This document shows, piece after piece, positions 21,744-28,869 of a DNA stretch of 28,869 bases. Each line of letters begins with the position of its first letter. Position 1 is the first letter of the stretch. The notes below the pieces were generated by a model. It saw nothing but the letters and a program-made list of their open reading frames with translations. It had not been told where the DNA came from and searched no databases. This stretch comes from DASUKL01 sp036278755 (GTDB taxonomy: Bacteria; Chloroflexota; Limnocylindria; Limnocylindrales; CSP1-4). Where the stretch lies: the NCBI GenBank assembly GCA_036278755.1, contig DASUKL010000084.1:1-28869 (forward strand), given 5' to 3'. A program made the position numbers and the translations under genes.

Positions 21744-22811
21744 ATGGCCGATACTCGATGCACCGTGATCCCCATCGTCCTGATCCTGGCCGGTCTGGGC
21801 TGCCTGGCCGCCGGCCTCGGCCTGCTGCGCTGGCTCGGGCCGCGGCTGCGCGTGGCGCGGCTGCTGGCCGCGGCGCCGCCGGTGAGCATCGACCAGGCCG
21901 CGACGCTGGCCCGCCGGGGCCCCGCCCGCTACGTCCGGGTGCGCGGCCGGGTGACCTCGAACGAGGAGTTTCCCGACGAGTTCGACCGGCCCCTCGTCTA
22001 CCGCCGGCGGCGCCTCGAGCTGCGGTCCCCGGGTGCTGCCCGCTGGCAGACCGTCGAGGACGAGATCGAGGCCGTGCCCTTCGCCGTCGAAGAGCGGGGC
22101 GCGGCCATCGGCGTCGACGCGGCCCGCCTCGAGGAGGGCCTCGTGGTCCTCAGCCGGGAGGCCGAAGGGACGGCGGCCGAGGTGCCCCAGCGACTGCCCG
22201 AGGGGACCGATCCGCGGGCCACGGTGCGCCATCGCATCCTCCAGGTGTCGGCCATCGAGCACGTCGAGGTGGCGGGCCGGCCGGCCCTCGACCCGGACGG
22301 CCACCCGACCATGACGGCCGGCCTGGGGCGACCCTTGATCCTCTCCACCCTCGAGCGCGACGAGGCCATGCGGGTCATCGCCGGCGGCCGCCGTCGGCGG
22401 GTGGCCGTGGCCGGTGGGCTGATGGCGGCCGGGCTCGTGCTCGTGGCGGCCGGGCTGGCCCTCGGGCTCGTGGGGTTGGCCGGGGCCTCGCCTGTCCGGG
22501 CGGTCGTCCATTCGGCTCCAGCGCCCGCCTCGGCAGGCCTGGCGCAGTCGGCCTCCCAGACCCCCGGCCCGTCGGCCGCATCCCCCACCCCTGCATCGTC
22601 GGCCTCGGACAGCGCCGGACCGTCGCCCTCGGGATCGACCTCCGCCGGGACGTCGGTCGCGGGCGACGAAGGGACCGGCGACACGCGCTCCAGCGGCGAG
22701 GGGGCAGGTCTCGTGGGCGAGCCCTTCGTGGCCCTCATCGGGGTCCTCGCGGTGGGCCTCATCAGCGTCGGCGCGGCGACCCTCTTCGCCCGGCTGGGCC
22801 GCCGCGAGTGA
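21744..22811 (+). CDS. GIDE/MULAN-like domain membrane protein
   Basis: This protein of about 355 residues has an N-terminal membrane helix (about 8-28), then a domain (about 50-205) reading YVRVRGRVTS, RPLVYRRRRLEL, FAVEERGAAIGVDAARL, which is the pattern of the GIDE (BAM) domain of MULAN-like proteins; prokaryotic versions lack the RING finger, as here. A second helix (about 215-240), a Ser/Pro/Ala-rich outer segment (about 245-315) and a third helix near the C-terminus follow. The function of bacterial GIDE proteins is not established. ATG 21744 is used; GTG 21765, right before the hydrophobic run, is equally possible, and the open frame further upstream looks non-coding. A strong hairpin follows the stop. 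Confidence 0.68.
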   Translation: MADTRCTVIPIVLILAGLGCLAAGLGLLRWLGPRLRVARLLAAAPPVSIDQAATLARRGPARYVRVRGRVTSNEEFPDEFDRPLVYRRRRLELRSPGAARWQTVEDEIEAVPFAVEERGAAIGVDAARLEEGLVVLSREAEGTAAEVPQRLPEGTDPRATVRHRILQVSAIEHVEVAGRPALDPDGHPTMTAGLGRPLILSTLERDEAMRVIAGGRRRRVAVAGGLMAAGLVLVAAGLALGLVGLAGASPVRAVVHSAPAPASAGLAQSASQTPGPSAASPTPASSASDSAGPSPSGSTSAGTSVAGDEGTGDTRSSGEGAGLVGEPFVALIGVLAVGLISVGAATLFARLGRRE

Positions 22812-22814
22812 GCC

Positions 22815-22838
22815 GCGGGCCGCTCGGGAGCGGCCCGC
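22815..22838 (+). terminator. Strong GC hairpin, probable transcription terminator
   Basis: GCGGGCCGCT (22815-22824) pairs perfectly with AGCGGCCCGC (22829-22838) around a four-base loop, three bases after the GIDE-like gene stop. There is no T-run, so it is not a classical intrinsic terminator, but the position and 10-bp GC stem fit an end-of-transcript structure. Confidence 0.6.
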
Positions 22839-22869
22839 TCCGATGGTGCCCACGAGCCATGGGACTACC

Positions 22870-22940
22870 GGCCTATGGCAACTTTTGTGAGGTGCGCCTA
22901 GCCTCCGGCCGACCGATCACCACCATCAATCAGGGGTCCC
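22870..22940 (+). promoter_or_regulatory. AT-richer leader with TAGCCT box upstream of the GGDEF gene
   Basis: TATGGCAACTTTTGTGAG (22873-22890) is unusually AT-rich for this window. TAGCCT at 22899-22904 fits a TAnnnT -10 box and sits in CTAGCCTCCGGCCG, nearly identical to the block before ybaK. Transcription would begin near 22911, inside the open frame that leads into the HTH domain. AGGGG at 22932-22936 is a possible ribosome site. Confidence 0.4.
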
Positions 22941-23021
22941 GTCACGCTCCTCGACCGACCCGCCACGGGCACCGTCTCCGTCACCAGCGCGGCGCGCATC
23001 CTCGGCGTCCACCCGAACACG

Positions 23022-25772
23022 GTGCGCGCCTGGACCGACCAGGGCCGGCTACCGTGCCTGCGCATCAACACCCGCGGGGATCGCCGCTACCTGCTGGCCG
23101 ATCTCGAGGCCTTCCTTCAGCCTGACCGGCCCGCGGCCTCGGAGGCCCCGGCCCAGGCGGCCGGCATGGTCACCTCCGACCGGCGCGCCACCGAGCTGCG
23201 GTGCCTGGCCGAGGTGGCCCGCCTCACGGCCCGCCAGTCCGACCTCGACGCCACCCTTTCCGAGGTGGCCGCCCTCCTGCGCCGCTCGTTCGGCTATCGC
23301 ATGGTGGCCATCTCCGCGGTGAGCGGTGAGGTGGTCCGCTGCCGGGCCGCGGCCGGGGTGGCCCGCCGGCGCCTGCCGCCGATGCGCCTCGACGCCGGCC
23401 TCTCCGGGGCGGCCCTCCACGAACGGCGGCCGATCCTGGCCGGCGACGTCCTGTCCGACCCGCGCTACGTCCAGCTCCTGCCCGAGGTCCGCTCCGAGAT
23501 CGTCGTCCCCATCCTCATCGGCCACGAGCCATGGGGCGTGCTGGTGGCTTCGGACCATCGCCCGGGCGCGCTTCTGGAGATGGACCTCGAGCTGCTCACG
23601 ACGGTCTCCCACCAGCTCGGCGCGGCTGCCGAGCGGGCTCGCCTCATGGCCCGCGTCCAGCGTCAGCTCCACCAGGCCGAGGCCCTGCGCCGCATCAGTG
23701 CCGACATCAGCTCCAAGCTGGAGCTGTCGCGGATCCTCGAGGAGCTGGTCGACCAGGCCATGGTCCTCTTCGGGGCCGACCGCGCCGCGGTCCTCCTGCG
23801 CCACGCCGACGGCACCTACACCGCGCCCGTGGTGCGCGGGCTGTCGCAGGCCTACCTCGACTTCGTGCGCGCCTTCCCGAGGCCGTCGCTGAGCAGCGAG
23901 GCCCTGACCTCGGGCCGAGCTCGCTTCGTCGTCGACTACGCCCACGACCCGCGCGGGGCGGGCGTGCGTCCGGCCACCCGGCGCGAAGGATTCGACACGG
24001 TCGCCGCCGCCCCGCTCATCGCGGGGGCCGAGGTACTGGGCCTGCTGAACCTCTACCACGACCGGCCGCATCCCTGGGACAGCGCCGAGCTGGACACCCT
24101 GGAGGCCCTGGCCGGCCAGGCCAGCATCGCCATCTCGAACGCAGGCTCCTACGCCCAGACGGCCACCTGGGCCGCCCAGCTCCAGTCGATCCAGCAGCTG
24201 GGCACGCGCCTCAACCGCCTGGCCACGGTCCAGGAGGTGGGCTGGGCCATCTGCTCCGAGCTCAACCAGCTCATCGACTATCACAACGTGCGGGTCTACC
24301 GGGTCGAGGGCGAGGACGTCCTGCCCGTGGCCTGGCGGGGCGAGATCGGCGAGTACACGGGTGAGGTCGAGGACCAGCTCAAGCTCAAGGTCGGCGGCGG
24401 GATCACCGGCTGGGTGGCGGCCCACGGCGTGGCCCAGTACCTGCCCGATGCCGGCCACGACGCCCGCGCGGCCACCATCCCCGGCACCAGCGACGACATC
24501 GAGGAGTCGATGCTCCTGGCCCCCATGCGCTACGACGATCGGGTCCTGGGCGTCATCGTCCTCTCCAAGCTGGGCCTCCACCAGTTCGGGGCGGAGGACC
24601 TGCGCCTGCTGGAGATCTACGCCTCGTTCGCCGCCCAGGCCGTCAGCAACGCCGACGCCACGGAGCGGCTACAAGCCCAGTCCGCCGCGCTGGAGCGGCG
24701 TATCCGCAGCCAGGGCGAGCTCCTCCGCATCACCGAGACGATGCTGACCCAGCTCGATCCGCGGGTCGTGCTCGACGAGATCGTCGAGCGACTGAGCGCC
24801 ATCGTGGCCTTCGACAACCTGGTCATCGACGTCCACGACGAGGTCCACCGGGTCATGCGCCCGCTGGTCGCGCGTGGGATCCACGCCGACCTCTCCCTGA
24901 GCAGCACGACCGATGATCACGAGGCGCTCACGGGCTGGGTCGTCCAGCATGCCCAGGCCGCCCTGGTGCCCGACGAGCTGGCCGACCCACGGGTCCGGCC
25001 CCTCCCCGAGATCGGCCCCCAGGCCGGCTCGCTGATGGCCGTCCCGCTGCGCGGCCGGGACGGCATCTCCGGCGTGCTGACCCTGGAGCGGCTGGGCGAG
25101 GGGCGCGTCTTCACCGGCGAGGAGTTCGAGCTGGTCCAGCTCTTCGCGGCCCAGGCCTCGATCGCCATGCAGAACGCCGAGGCCTACCACCACGTCGAGT
25201 TGCGGGCCAGGACGGACGGCCTGACCGGCCTCAGCAACCACACCACGTTCCGCGAGGCCCTGGCCCGGGCCGTGGCCCACGAGCAGCGCTTCAGCCTGCT
25301 GATGCTCGACCTCGACGATTTCAAGGACTACAACGACAGCTTCGGGCACCCGGCCGGCGACGAGTTGCTGCAGGGCCTGGCCACGGTCCTGCGCGGCGCG
25401 ATCCGGGAAGCCGACTCGGTCTATCGCTACGGCGGCGACGAGTTCGCCTTCCTCCTCCCCGGCACGGACACCAGCGGCGCGCTGCACGTAGCCGACAAGA
25501 TCCGCCAGGCGGTGGGGCTGGTGCGCGCCGGCAGCGGCGCCCAGGCCGAGCGGCGCATCACCTGCTCCATCGGCCTGGCCACGTTCCCGCCCGACGGGAC
25601 CTCGGCCGACGAGCTGCTCCTGGCCGCCGATCGGGCGGCCTACGCCTCCAAGCGAGGCGGGCGCGACCGGGTCACGACCGCCGAGGAGGCCCGCGGCCTG
25701 CCGGACCGCTACGTGCCCAGCCATCCCACGCCGGTCGATCAGCCGGACGAGGCGGTCGCTACCATCGCCTAG
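23022..25772 (+). CDS. HTH-GAF(x4)-GGDEF diguanylate cyclase; HTH extends upstream of the first usual start
   Basis: From GTG 23022 the product is 916 residues: rest of an excisionase/MerR-like HTH (1-33), four GAF domains (about 55-205, 208-370, 378-540, 556-720) and a GGDEF domain (about 725-890). YRYGGDEF keeps the active-site motif at residue 804, and READ five residues before it is an intact I-site, so the enzyme should make c-di-GMP from GTP with product inhibition. No membrane helices are seen, so GAF ligands or partners in the cytoplasm are the likely inputs. The true protein seems longer: the same frame is open from 22902 and encodes the HTH first helices (VSVTSAARILGVHPNTVRAW), yet contains no ATG, GTG or TTG before 23022. 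Initiation at a rare codon (GTC 22941 after AGGGG, or ATC 22929), a frameshift, or a sequence error are possible. Confidence 0.88.
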   Translation: MRAWTDQGRLPCLRINTRGDRRYLLADLEAFLQPDRPAASEAPAQAAGMVTSDRRATELRCLAEVARLTARQSDLDATLSEVAALLRRSFGYRMVAISAVSGEVVRCRAAAGVARRRLPPMRLDAGLSGAALHERRPILAGDVLSDPRYVQLLPEVRSEIVVPILIGHEPWGVLVASDHRPGALLEMDLELLTTVSHQLGAAAERARLMARVQRQLHQAEALRRISADISSKLELSRILEELVDQAMVLFGADRAAVLLRHADGTYTAPVVRGLSQAYLDFVRAFPRPSLSSEALTSGRARFVVDYAHDPRGAGVRPATRREGFDTVAAAPLIAGAEVLGLLNLYHDRPHPWDSAELDTLEALAGQASIAISNAGSYAQTATWAAQLQSIQQLGTRLNRLATVQEVGWAICSELNQLIDYHNVRVYRVEGEDVLPVAWRGEIGEYTGEVEDQLKLKVGGGITGWVAAHGVAQYLPDAGHDARAATIPGTSDDIEESMLLAPMRYDDRVLGVIVLSKLGLHQFGAEDLRLLEIYASFAAQAVSNADATERLQAQSAALERRIRSQGELLRITETMLTQLDPRVVLDEIVERLSAIVAFDNLVIDVHDEVHRVMRPLVARGIHADLSLSSTTDDHEALTGWVVQHAQAALVPDELADPRVRPLPEIGPQAGSLMAVPLRGRDGISGVLTLERLGEGRVFTGEEFELVQLFAAQASIAMQNAEAYHHVELRARTDGLTGLSNHTTFREALARAVAHEQRFSLLMLDLDDFKDYNDSFGHPAGDELLQGLATVLRGAIREADSVYRYGGDEFAFLLPGTDTSGALHVADKIRQAVGLVRAGSGAQAERRITCSIGLATFPPDGTSADELLLAADRAAYASKRGGRDRVTTAEEARGLPDRYVPSHPTPVDQPDEAVATIA

Positions 25773-26552
25773 GTGAGCCGCCCGCCGCGCATCGTCATCA
25801 CCGTCCAGGCCCCGTCCCGAGCCGCGGATCCTGCCCTGTCCGAACGCCGCAACGCCCTCTACGCCGAAGCCGTCCGGCGGCACGGCGGTGAGCCGCTGAC
25901 CCTCGACGAGGGGGCCACCGAGGCCCAGCGCCAGGCCGCCTTCGCGTCCATGGACGGCCTTCTTTTCTCGGGTGGGGCGGATGTGGACCCGGCACGCTTC
26001 GGCGAGGAGATGGCCGGCACGCAGGACGTGGAGGCCGAACGCGACGAGCTGGAGTGGCAGGCCTGGCAGTCGGCCGAACAGCGCAGCCTGCCGGTACTGG
26101 GCATCTGCCGCGGCCTGCAGGCCATCAACGTCTTCGCCGGCGGTCGGCTGATCCAGCACCTCGATGGCCACCAGGGCCAGCCCTTCGGCCACGGGGAGCC
26201 GCTGCGCCACCCCTTGATCCTCGACCCGACGTCGCGCCTGGCGGCGATCCTCGGCGGGCCCGGCGGGCCCGGCGGGCCCGGCTCGGAGCTGGGGCCCGAG
26301 GTCGGACCTGAGCTGGAGGTCAACTCGTACCACCACCAGGGGGTCAGCCCTGAGGGCCTCGCCCCGACCCTGCGGGCCGCGGGCCTGAGCCCCTGGGAGG
26401 GACCCGGCGGCCACCTCGTCGAAGCCCTCGAGTCGGCCGATCCGGGCCGCTTCACCGTGGCCGTCCAGTCACACCCTGAGCGGAGGGCCTCGACCCCGGA
26501 GCGCTTCGAGCGGCTCTTCGAGGCCTTCATCGAGGCTGCCCGAGGCCCCTGA
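25773..26552 (+). CDS. Class I glutamine amidotransferase-like hydrolase (PuuD/peptidase C26 family)
   Basis: This 259-residue protein has the catalytic Cys112 in VLGICRGLQ, the His/Glu pair in VQSHPERR near residue 230, and family motifs LLFSGGADVDPARFGEE and ERDELEWQ. PuuD-like enzymes split gamma-glutamyl amides such as gamma-glutamyl-GABA, and the family also includes folate gamma-glutamyl hydrolases; the substrate here is unknown. An extra Gly/Gly/Pro loop (three copies, encoded at 26253-26279) is inserted before the EVNSYHHQG block. GTG 25773 directly follows the TAG of the GGDEF gene with no spacer, so the two are coupled. Confidence 0.9.
   Translation: MSRPPRIVITVQAPSRAADPALSERRNALYAEAVRRHGGEPLTLDEGATEAQRQAAFASMDGLLFSGGADVDPARFGEEMAGTQDVEAERDELEWQAWQSAEQRSLPVLGICRGLQAINVFAGGRLIQHLDGHQGQPFGHGEPLRHPLILDPTSRLAAILGGPGGPGGPGSELGPEVGPELEVNSYHHQGVSPEGLAPTLRAAGLSPWEGPGGHLVEALESADPGRFTVAVQSHPERRASTPERFERLFEAFIEAARGP
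26253..26279 (+). repeat. 9-bp tandem repeat, three copies, coding for Gly-Gly-Pro
   Basis: GGCGGGCCC is repeated three times in frame within the hydrolase gene. It lies in a surface-loop position between the catalytic Cys and His regions, so copy number could vary without breaking the enzyme. Confidence 0.85.
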
Positions 26553-26553
26553 C

Positions 26554-27840
26554 GTGCGGGTCCGTCTCTTCGAGCTGCGGTTGCTGGCCGTCCTGCTCTT
26601 CGCTCTCTGGTCGGGGGCCTTCGCCCTCATGGCCGTCGAGTACCACCCTGGCGGACCGTACGACCTGGCCGTGGCCGGTGCCGCCCTGCTGCCCTGTCTG
26701 GTGGCCGGCCTGGCCGTGCTCTGGCCGCCCCTGGCCCGAGGCGATCGGGCGGCCGTGGCCATCGGCTGGCTGGGGGTCGTGGGCGCGCTGCTCCTCGTGC
26801 CATCCGTGGGCGGCCTGGCCGGCCCGCTGCTGGGTGCGGCGGGGCAGCCGATCCTGCCCGCCCCCGAGGTTGCCTACGCCGCATTGCTGGCCCTCTTCGT
26901 GACCTGTCTCTTCTGCGGCCTGGGCCTGGCCCGCGAGCTGCTGGGCGAGACGGCCCTCCGCGGCCGCCGGCTGGTGCTGGGGGTCGTCCTGGCCCTGGCC
27001 CTGACCTCGGTCGTGGGCACGGCCTTCGGGGCCGCCGCCGTGGCCAACGACGTGGCCCTTCAGGCCCGGGCGCAACCGCCCTCCGTATGGGGCCCGACCG
27101 ATCCGGCCGTCGCTCCGCCCACCTGCGGCGGGCCGCTGGACGCGGGACCGGACGCCCTGGTCAGCGAGGCCGCCACGGCCAAGGCGGGTGCGGCGACGGT
27201 CGGCTCGGTGACCCTCGAGGGGGCGCGCAGCGGCGACGACGAGCGCTGGATGGCCAGCCTCACCCTGGCCGGCACGACGACCCAGCGGGCCTACGTGCGG
27301 GTGGGCAGCCGAGCCTGGAGCCGGACCGACGAGGGCGCCTGGGCCCCGACATCGGGCTCGGGGCTGGGATCCGCTTCAGCTTCGGCTTCGGAGTCGGACC
27401 CCGCCTCGGCGTCCGTTTCGGCCGGGGGTTCGGACTCGGGCTCGGCGTCGGCGGTCGGGCCTACCCTCGACGGTGCCGTCCTGGCGGCCGCCTTGGCCCC
27501 CGCCCAGCGGGTCGCGGCCGATGACGCGGGCATCGAGCTGATCGGCGGCGCCCGGGCTCGACACTGCCGGACGACCGTGGCCGGCGCGGCCGCCCTGGCC
27601 AGCTTCCCCCCGCTGCGCTGGCTGGCCGGTGGCCCGCTGCCCGACTCCTCCGTCCTGGGTCCCTGGCGCGGCCAGCTGGACTGGTGGGTCTTCGGCGACG
27701 GCCAGCTGGGCCTCGTGACGGTCCACCTGACCGGCCCCTCGCCCGCGGCCTGGAGCGGCGCCTCCGTCCTGGGCACCCTCGACGCGCGGCTCCAGGCCAT
27801 CCAGCGCGACGATCCCGAAGTGGTCCTCGCGCCCGAGTAG
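26554..27840 (+). CDS. Unknown membrane protein with four helices and an outer domain
   Basis: I do not recognise this 428-residue protein. Four or five hydrophobic segments occupy the first 165 residues (about 8-28, 38-58, 66-90, 103-125, 138-160). A hydrophilic, probably extracytoplasmic domain follows, with ATVGSVTLEGARSGDDERWMASLTL and a C-terminal WRGQLDWWVFGDGQLGLVTVHLTG, which looks like a beta-rich lipoprotein-type (LppX/LolA-like) fold; this is a guess. A Ser/Ala/Asp/Glu-rich repeat (about 267-305) interrupts it. Two cysteines (about 190 and 336) could form a disulfide. GTG 26554 is one base after the stop of the hydrolase gene, so the two are coupled. Confidence 0.7.
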   Translation: MRVRLFELRLLAVLLFALWSGAFALMAVEYHPGGPYDLAVAGAALLPCLVAGLAVLWPPLARGDRAAVAIGWLGVVGALLLVPSVGGLAGPLLGAAGQPILPAPEVAYAALLALFVTCLFCGLGLARELLGETALRGRRLVLGVVLALALTSVVGTAFGAAAVANDVALQARAQPPSVWGPTDPAVAPPTCGGPLDAGPDALVSEAATAKAGAATVGSVTLEGARSGDDERWMASLTLAGTTTQRAYVRVGSRAWSRTDEGAWAPTSGSGLGSASASASESDPASASVSAGGSDSGSASAVGPTLDGAVLAAALAPAQRVAADDAGIELIGGARARHCRTTVAGAAALASFPPLRWLAGGPLPDSSVLGPWRGQLDWWVFGDGQLGLVTVHLTGPSPAAWSGASVLGTLDARLQAIQRDDPEVVLAPE

Positions 27841-27843
27841 GCT
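27838..27843 (+). promoter_or_regulatory. Candidate -10 box (TAGGCT) overlapping the upstream stop codon
   Basis: TAGGCT, whose TAG is the stop codon of the membrane-protein gene, lies seven bases before the ATG at 27851. The layout repeats that of bcp at 13515-13526 and suggests a leaderless transcript for the regulator. No -35 box is seen. Confidence 0.35.
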
Positions 27844-27850
27844 ATCGGCC

Positions 27851-28869
27851 ATGGGAGCACGGGAGGGCGATCGAAACTGGGCCGGCGCGACGGGCGGAGC
27901 CGGACGGGCGGTCCGGGGCGACCCGGAGGCGGGCAGCCCCTGGGAGGCCCACGGCGGGGTCAAGTGGGACAAGGCCGCCCGCTACCTCAAGACGGCCATG
28001 ATCCTGCACGCCCATCCCGATGGCATGAGCGCGGCCGACCTGGCCCGCCAGGTGGGCGTCTCGGTGCGCACGACCTACCGCGACCTCGAGGGTCTCGACC
28101 AGGACGCCGGACTGCCGGTCTGGCAGTCGGACGGGCGCTGGGGCCTGGAGGAAGGGGCATTCCTGCCACCCCTGGCCCTGACCCTGGGCGAGGCCATGAC
28201 CCTCTTCCTGGCCGCGCGCATCCTGGCTCGGGCCTCGGACGAGCAGGACACCGAGCTCGTGGGCGCCTTCGTCAAGCTGGCCGGGGTCCTGCCCCCGGTC
28301 CTGGCAGGCCACATCCAGGCCACCGCCGACGCCTCCGCCGACACGCCCGCGAACGCCCGCTTCACCCGCGTCTTCCGAACCCTCACCGAGGCCTGGGCCG
28401 GTCGCCGCGTCGTGGTCATCGACTACGACGCGGGCGCCTACGACCCCAGCCGAACGCCCCGCCGGACCCGCGTCCGGCCCTATCTCATCGAGCCGTCGGC
28501 CCTCACCCACGCCCTCTACCTCGTGGGCTTCGACGAGGAGCGCGGCGCCCAGCGGACGTTCAAGGTCGAGCGCATCCTGGAGGCCTCCCTGACGTCCGAG
28601 ACCTTCGAACCGAACCCCGACTTCGACCCCGCCGCGGTCCTCCGACGGGCCTGGGACATCATCGCCGACGAGCCCATGGTCGAGGTCCGGCTGCGCTTCT
28701 CGCCGAGCGTGGCCAAGCGGGTGGCCGAGACGCGCTGGCACCCCTCCCAGGTGCTGGAGCCGGCGGCCGACGGCTCACTCGTGTGGCGGGCCCGGGTGAG
28801 CGGGACGCGCGAGATCCGCATCTGGATCCTGGGCTGGGGAGCGGACGTCGAGGTCCTGGCCCCGGCCGA
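27851..28869 (+). CDS. HTH and WYL-domain transcriptional regulator, 3' end cut by the window
   Basis: 339 codons are present without a stop. After a Gly-rich leader (1-35), a winged HTH (about 38-95) contains MSAADLARQVGVSVRTTYRDLEGL, the DeoR/YafY-type recognition region. A WYL domain follows (about 183-255) with VVVIDYDAG, the Arg-rich RTPRRTRVRPYLIEPSALTHALYLVGFDEE, and FKVERI, then a WCX-like C-terminal part (from about 275). WYL proteins are DNA-binding regulators that sense nucleic-acid or nucleotide ligands and often sit beside defence or DNA-repair genes; what follows here lies outside the window. ATG 27851 starts ten bases after the previous stop; ATG at codon 50 is too late because it would cut the HTH. 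Confidence 0.85.
   Translation, partial: MGAREGDRNWAGATGGAGRAVRGDPEAGSPWEAHGGVKWDKAARYLKTAMILHAHPDGMSAADLARQVGVSVRTTYRDLEGLDQDAGLPVWQSDGRWGLEEGAFLPPLALTLGEAMTLFLAARILARASDEQDTELVGAFVKLAGVLPPVLAGHIQATADASADTPANARFTRVFRTLTEAWAGRRVVVIDYDAGAYDPSRTPRRTRVRPYLIEPSALTHALYLVGFDEERGAQRTFKVERILEASLTSETFEPNPDFDPAAVLRRAWDIIADEPMVEVRLRFSPSVAKRVAETRWHPSQVLEPAADGSLVWRARVSGTREIRIWILGWGADVEVLAPA

Noticed and set aside
21515..23125. A 536-codon plus-strand frame across the GIDE gene, the hairpin and the HTH region
   Set aside because: The product is almost all Arg/Pro/Gly/Ala and crosses a strong hairpin; it is the out-of-frame reading of real genes.
24669..26414. A 581-codon minus-strand frame
   Set aside because: It is antisense to the GGDEF and hydrolase genes and continuous only because of GC-rich codon use.
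27087..27524. A Gly/Phe/Arg-rich 145-codon frame inside the membrane-protein gene
   Set aside because: The odd composition is the shifted reading of the Ser/Ala repeat at about 27360-27465, not a separate gene.
1..28869. CRISPR arrays, tRNA or rRNA genes, transposons or phage genes
   Set aside because: I found no regularly spaced repeats of suitable length, no tRNA-like cloverleaf core and no transposase or integrase motifs. All repeats seen are short tandem ones at gene ends or inside linkers.

Overview
The window is very GC-rich coding DNA, densely packed on both strands, with frequent GTG starts and many 4-base ATGA or GTGA overlaps. Gene content suggests a Chloroflexota bacterium: a split menaquinol-type cytochrome b6/subunit IV complex with a Rieske protein and an auracyanin-like cupredoxin, a TPP-riboswitch ykoEDC thiamine transporter, and DUF2203 and DUF1786 proteins. 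A Limnocylindria/Ellin6529-like lineage is my guess. No rRNA, tRNA, insertion sequence, phage gene or CRISPR array was seen, so this looks like chromosomal backbone.

Layout. 1-1314 (minus): a PLP aminotransferase followed by the first 44 residues of a HAD phosphatase that runs off the window. 1360-3045 (plus): DUF2203 and DUF1786 proteins. 3213-10029 (minus): one respiratory operon, read from 10029 downward: a GltD-like FAD/iron-sulfur oxidoreductase, cytochrome b6-type subunit, a 29-codon overlapping mini-ORF made of ATG-bearing repeats, subunit IV, Rieske protein, a cytochrome c-cupredoxin fusion, and a membrane-anchored kelch protein. 10116-11996 (plus): an unknown membrane-anchored coiled-coil protein with a clear sigma-70-like promoter. 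12252-17430 (minus): TPP riboswitch, thiamine pyrophosphokinase, ykoE, ykoD and ykoC, then a Bcp peroxiredoxin with its own apparent leaderless promoter, and a PIG-L deacetylase.

17476-19525 (plus): an MFS transporter and a YkoP-like protein, the latter overlapping tail to tail with a HAD phosphatase (19452-20153, minus). 20199-21459 (plus): a YbaK-type deacylase whose 3' end overlaps a PQQ-like propeller gene inside a 30-bp tandem repeat. 21744-22811: a GIDE-like membrane protein, followed by a strong hairpin. 23022-25772: an HTH-GAF(x4)-GGDEF diguanylate cyclase whose HTH extends upstream with no usual start codon. 25773-27840: a class I glutamine-amidotransferase-like hydrolase and an unknown membrane protein. 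27851 to the end: a WYL-domain regulator, cut by the window.

Themes. The respiratory operon appears to join an NAD(P)H- or ferredoxin-linked flavoprotein at one end to a bc-type complex with two fused periplasmic electron carriers at the other. Several starts have a TAnnnT box 6-7 bases upstream, consistent with leaderless transcripts. At three gene junctions the start codon region is duplicated or lies in a short repeat. The least explained items are the respiratory operon composition, the ATG-repeat junctions and the missing start of the GGDEF gene.
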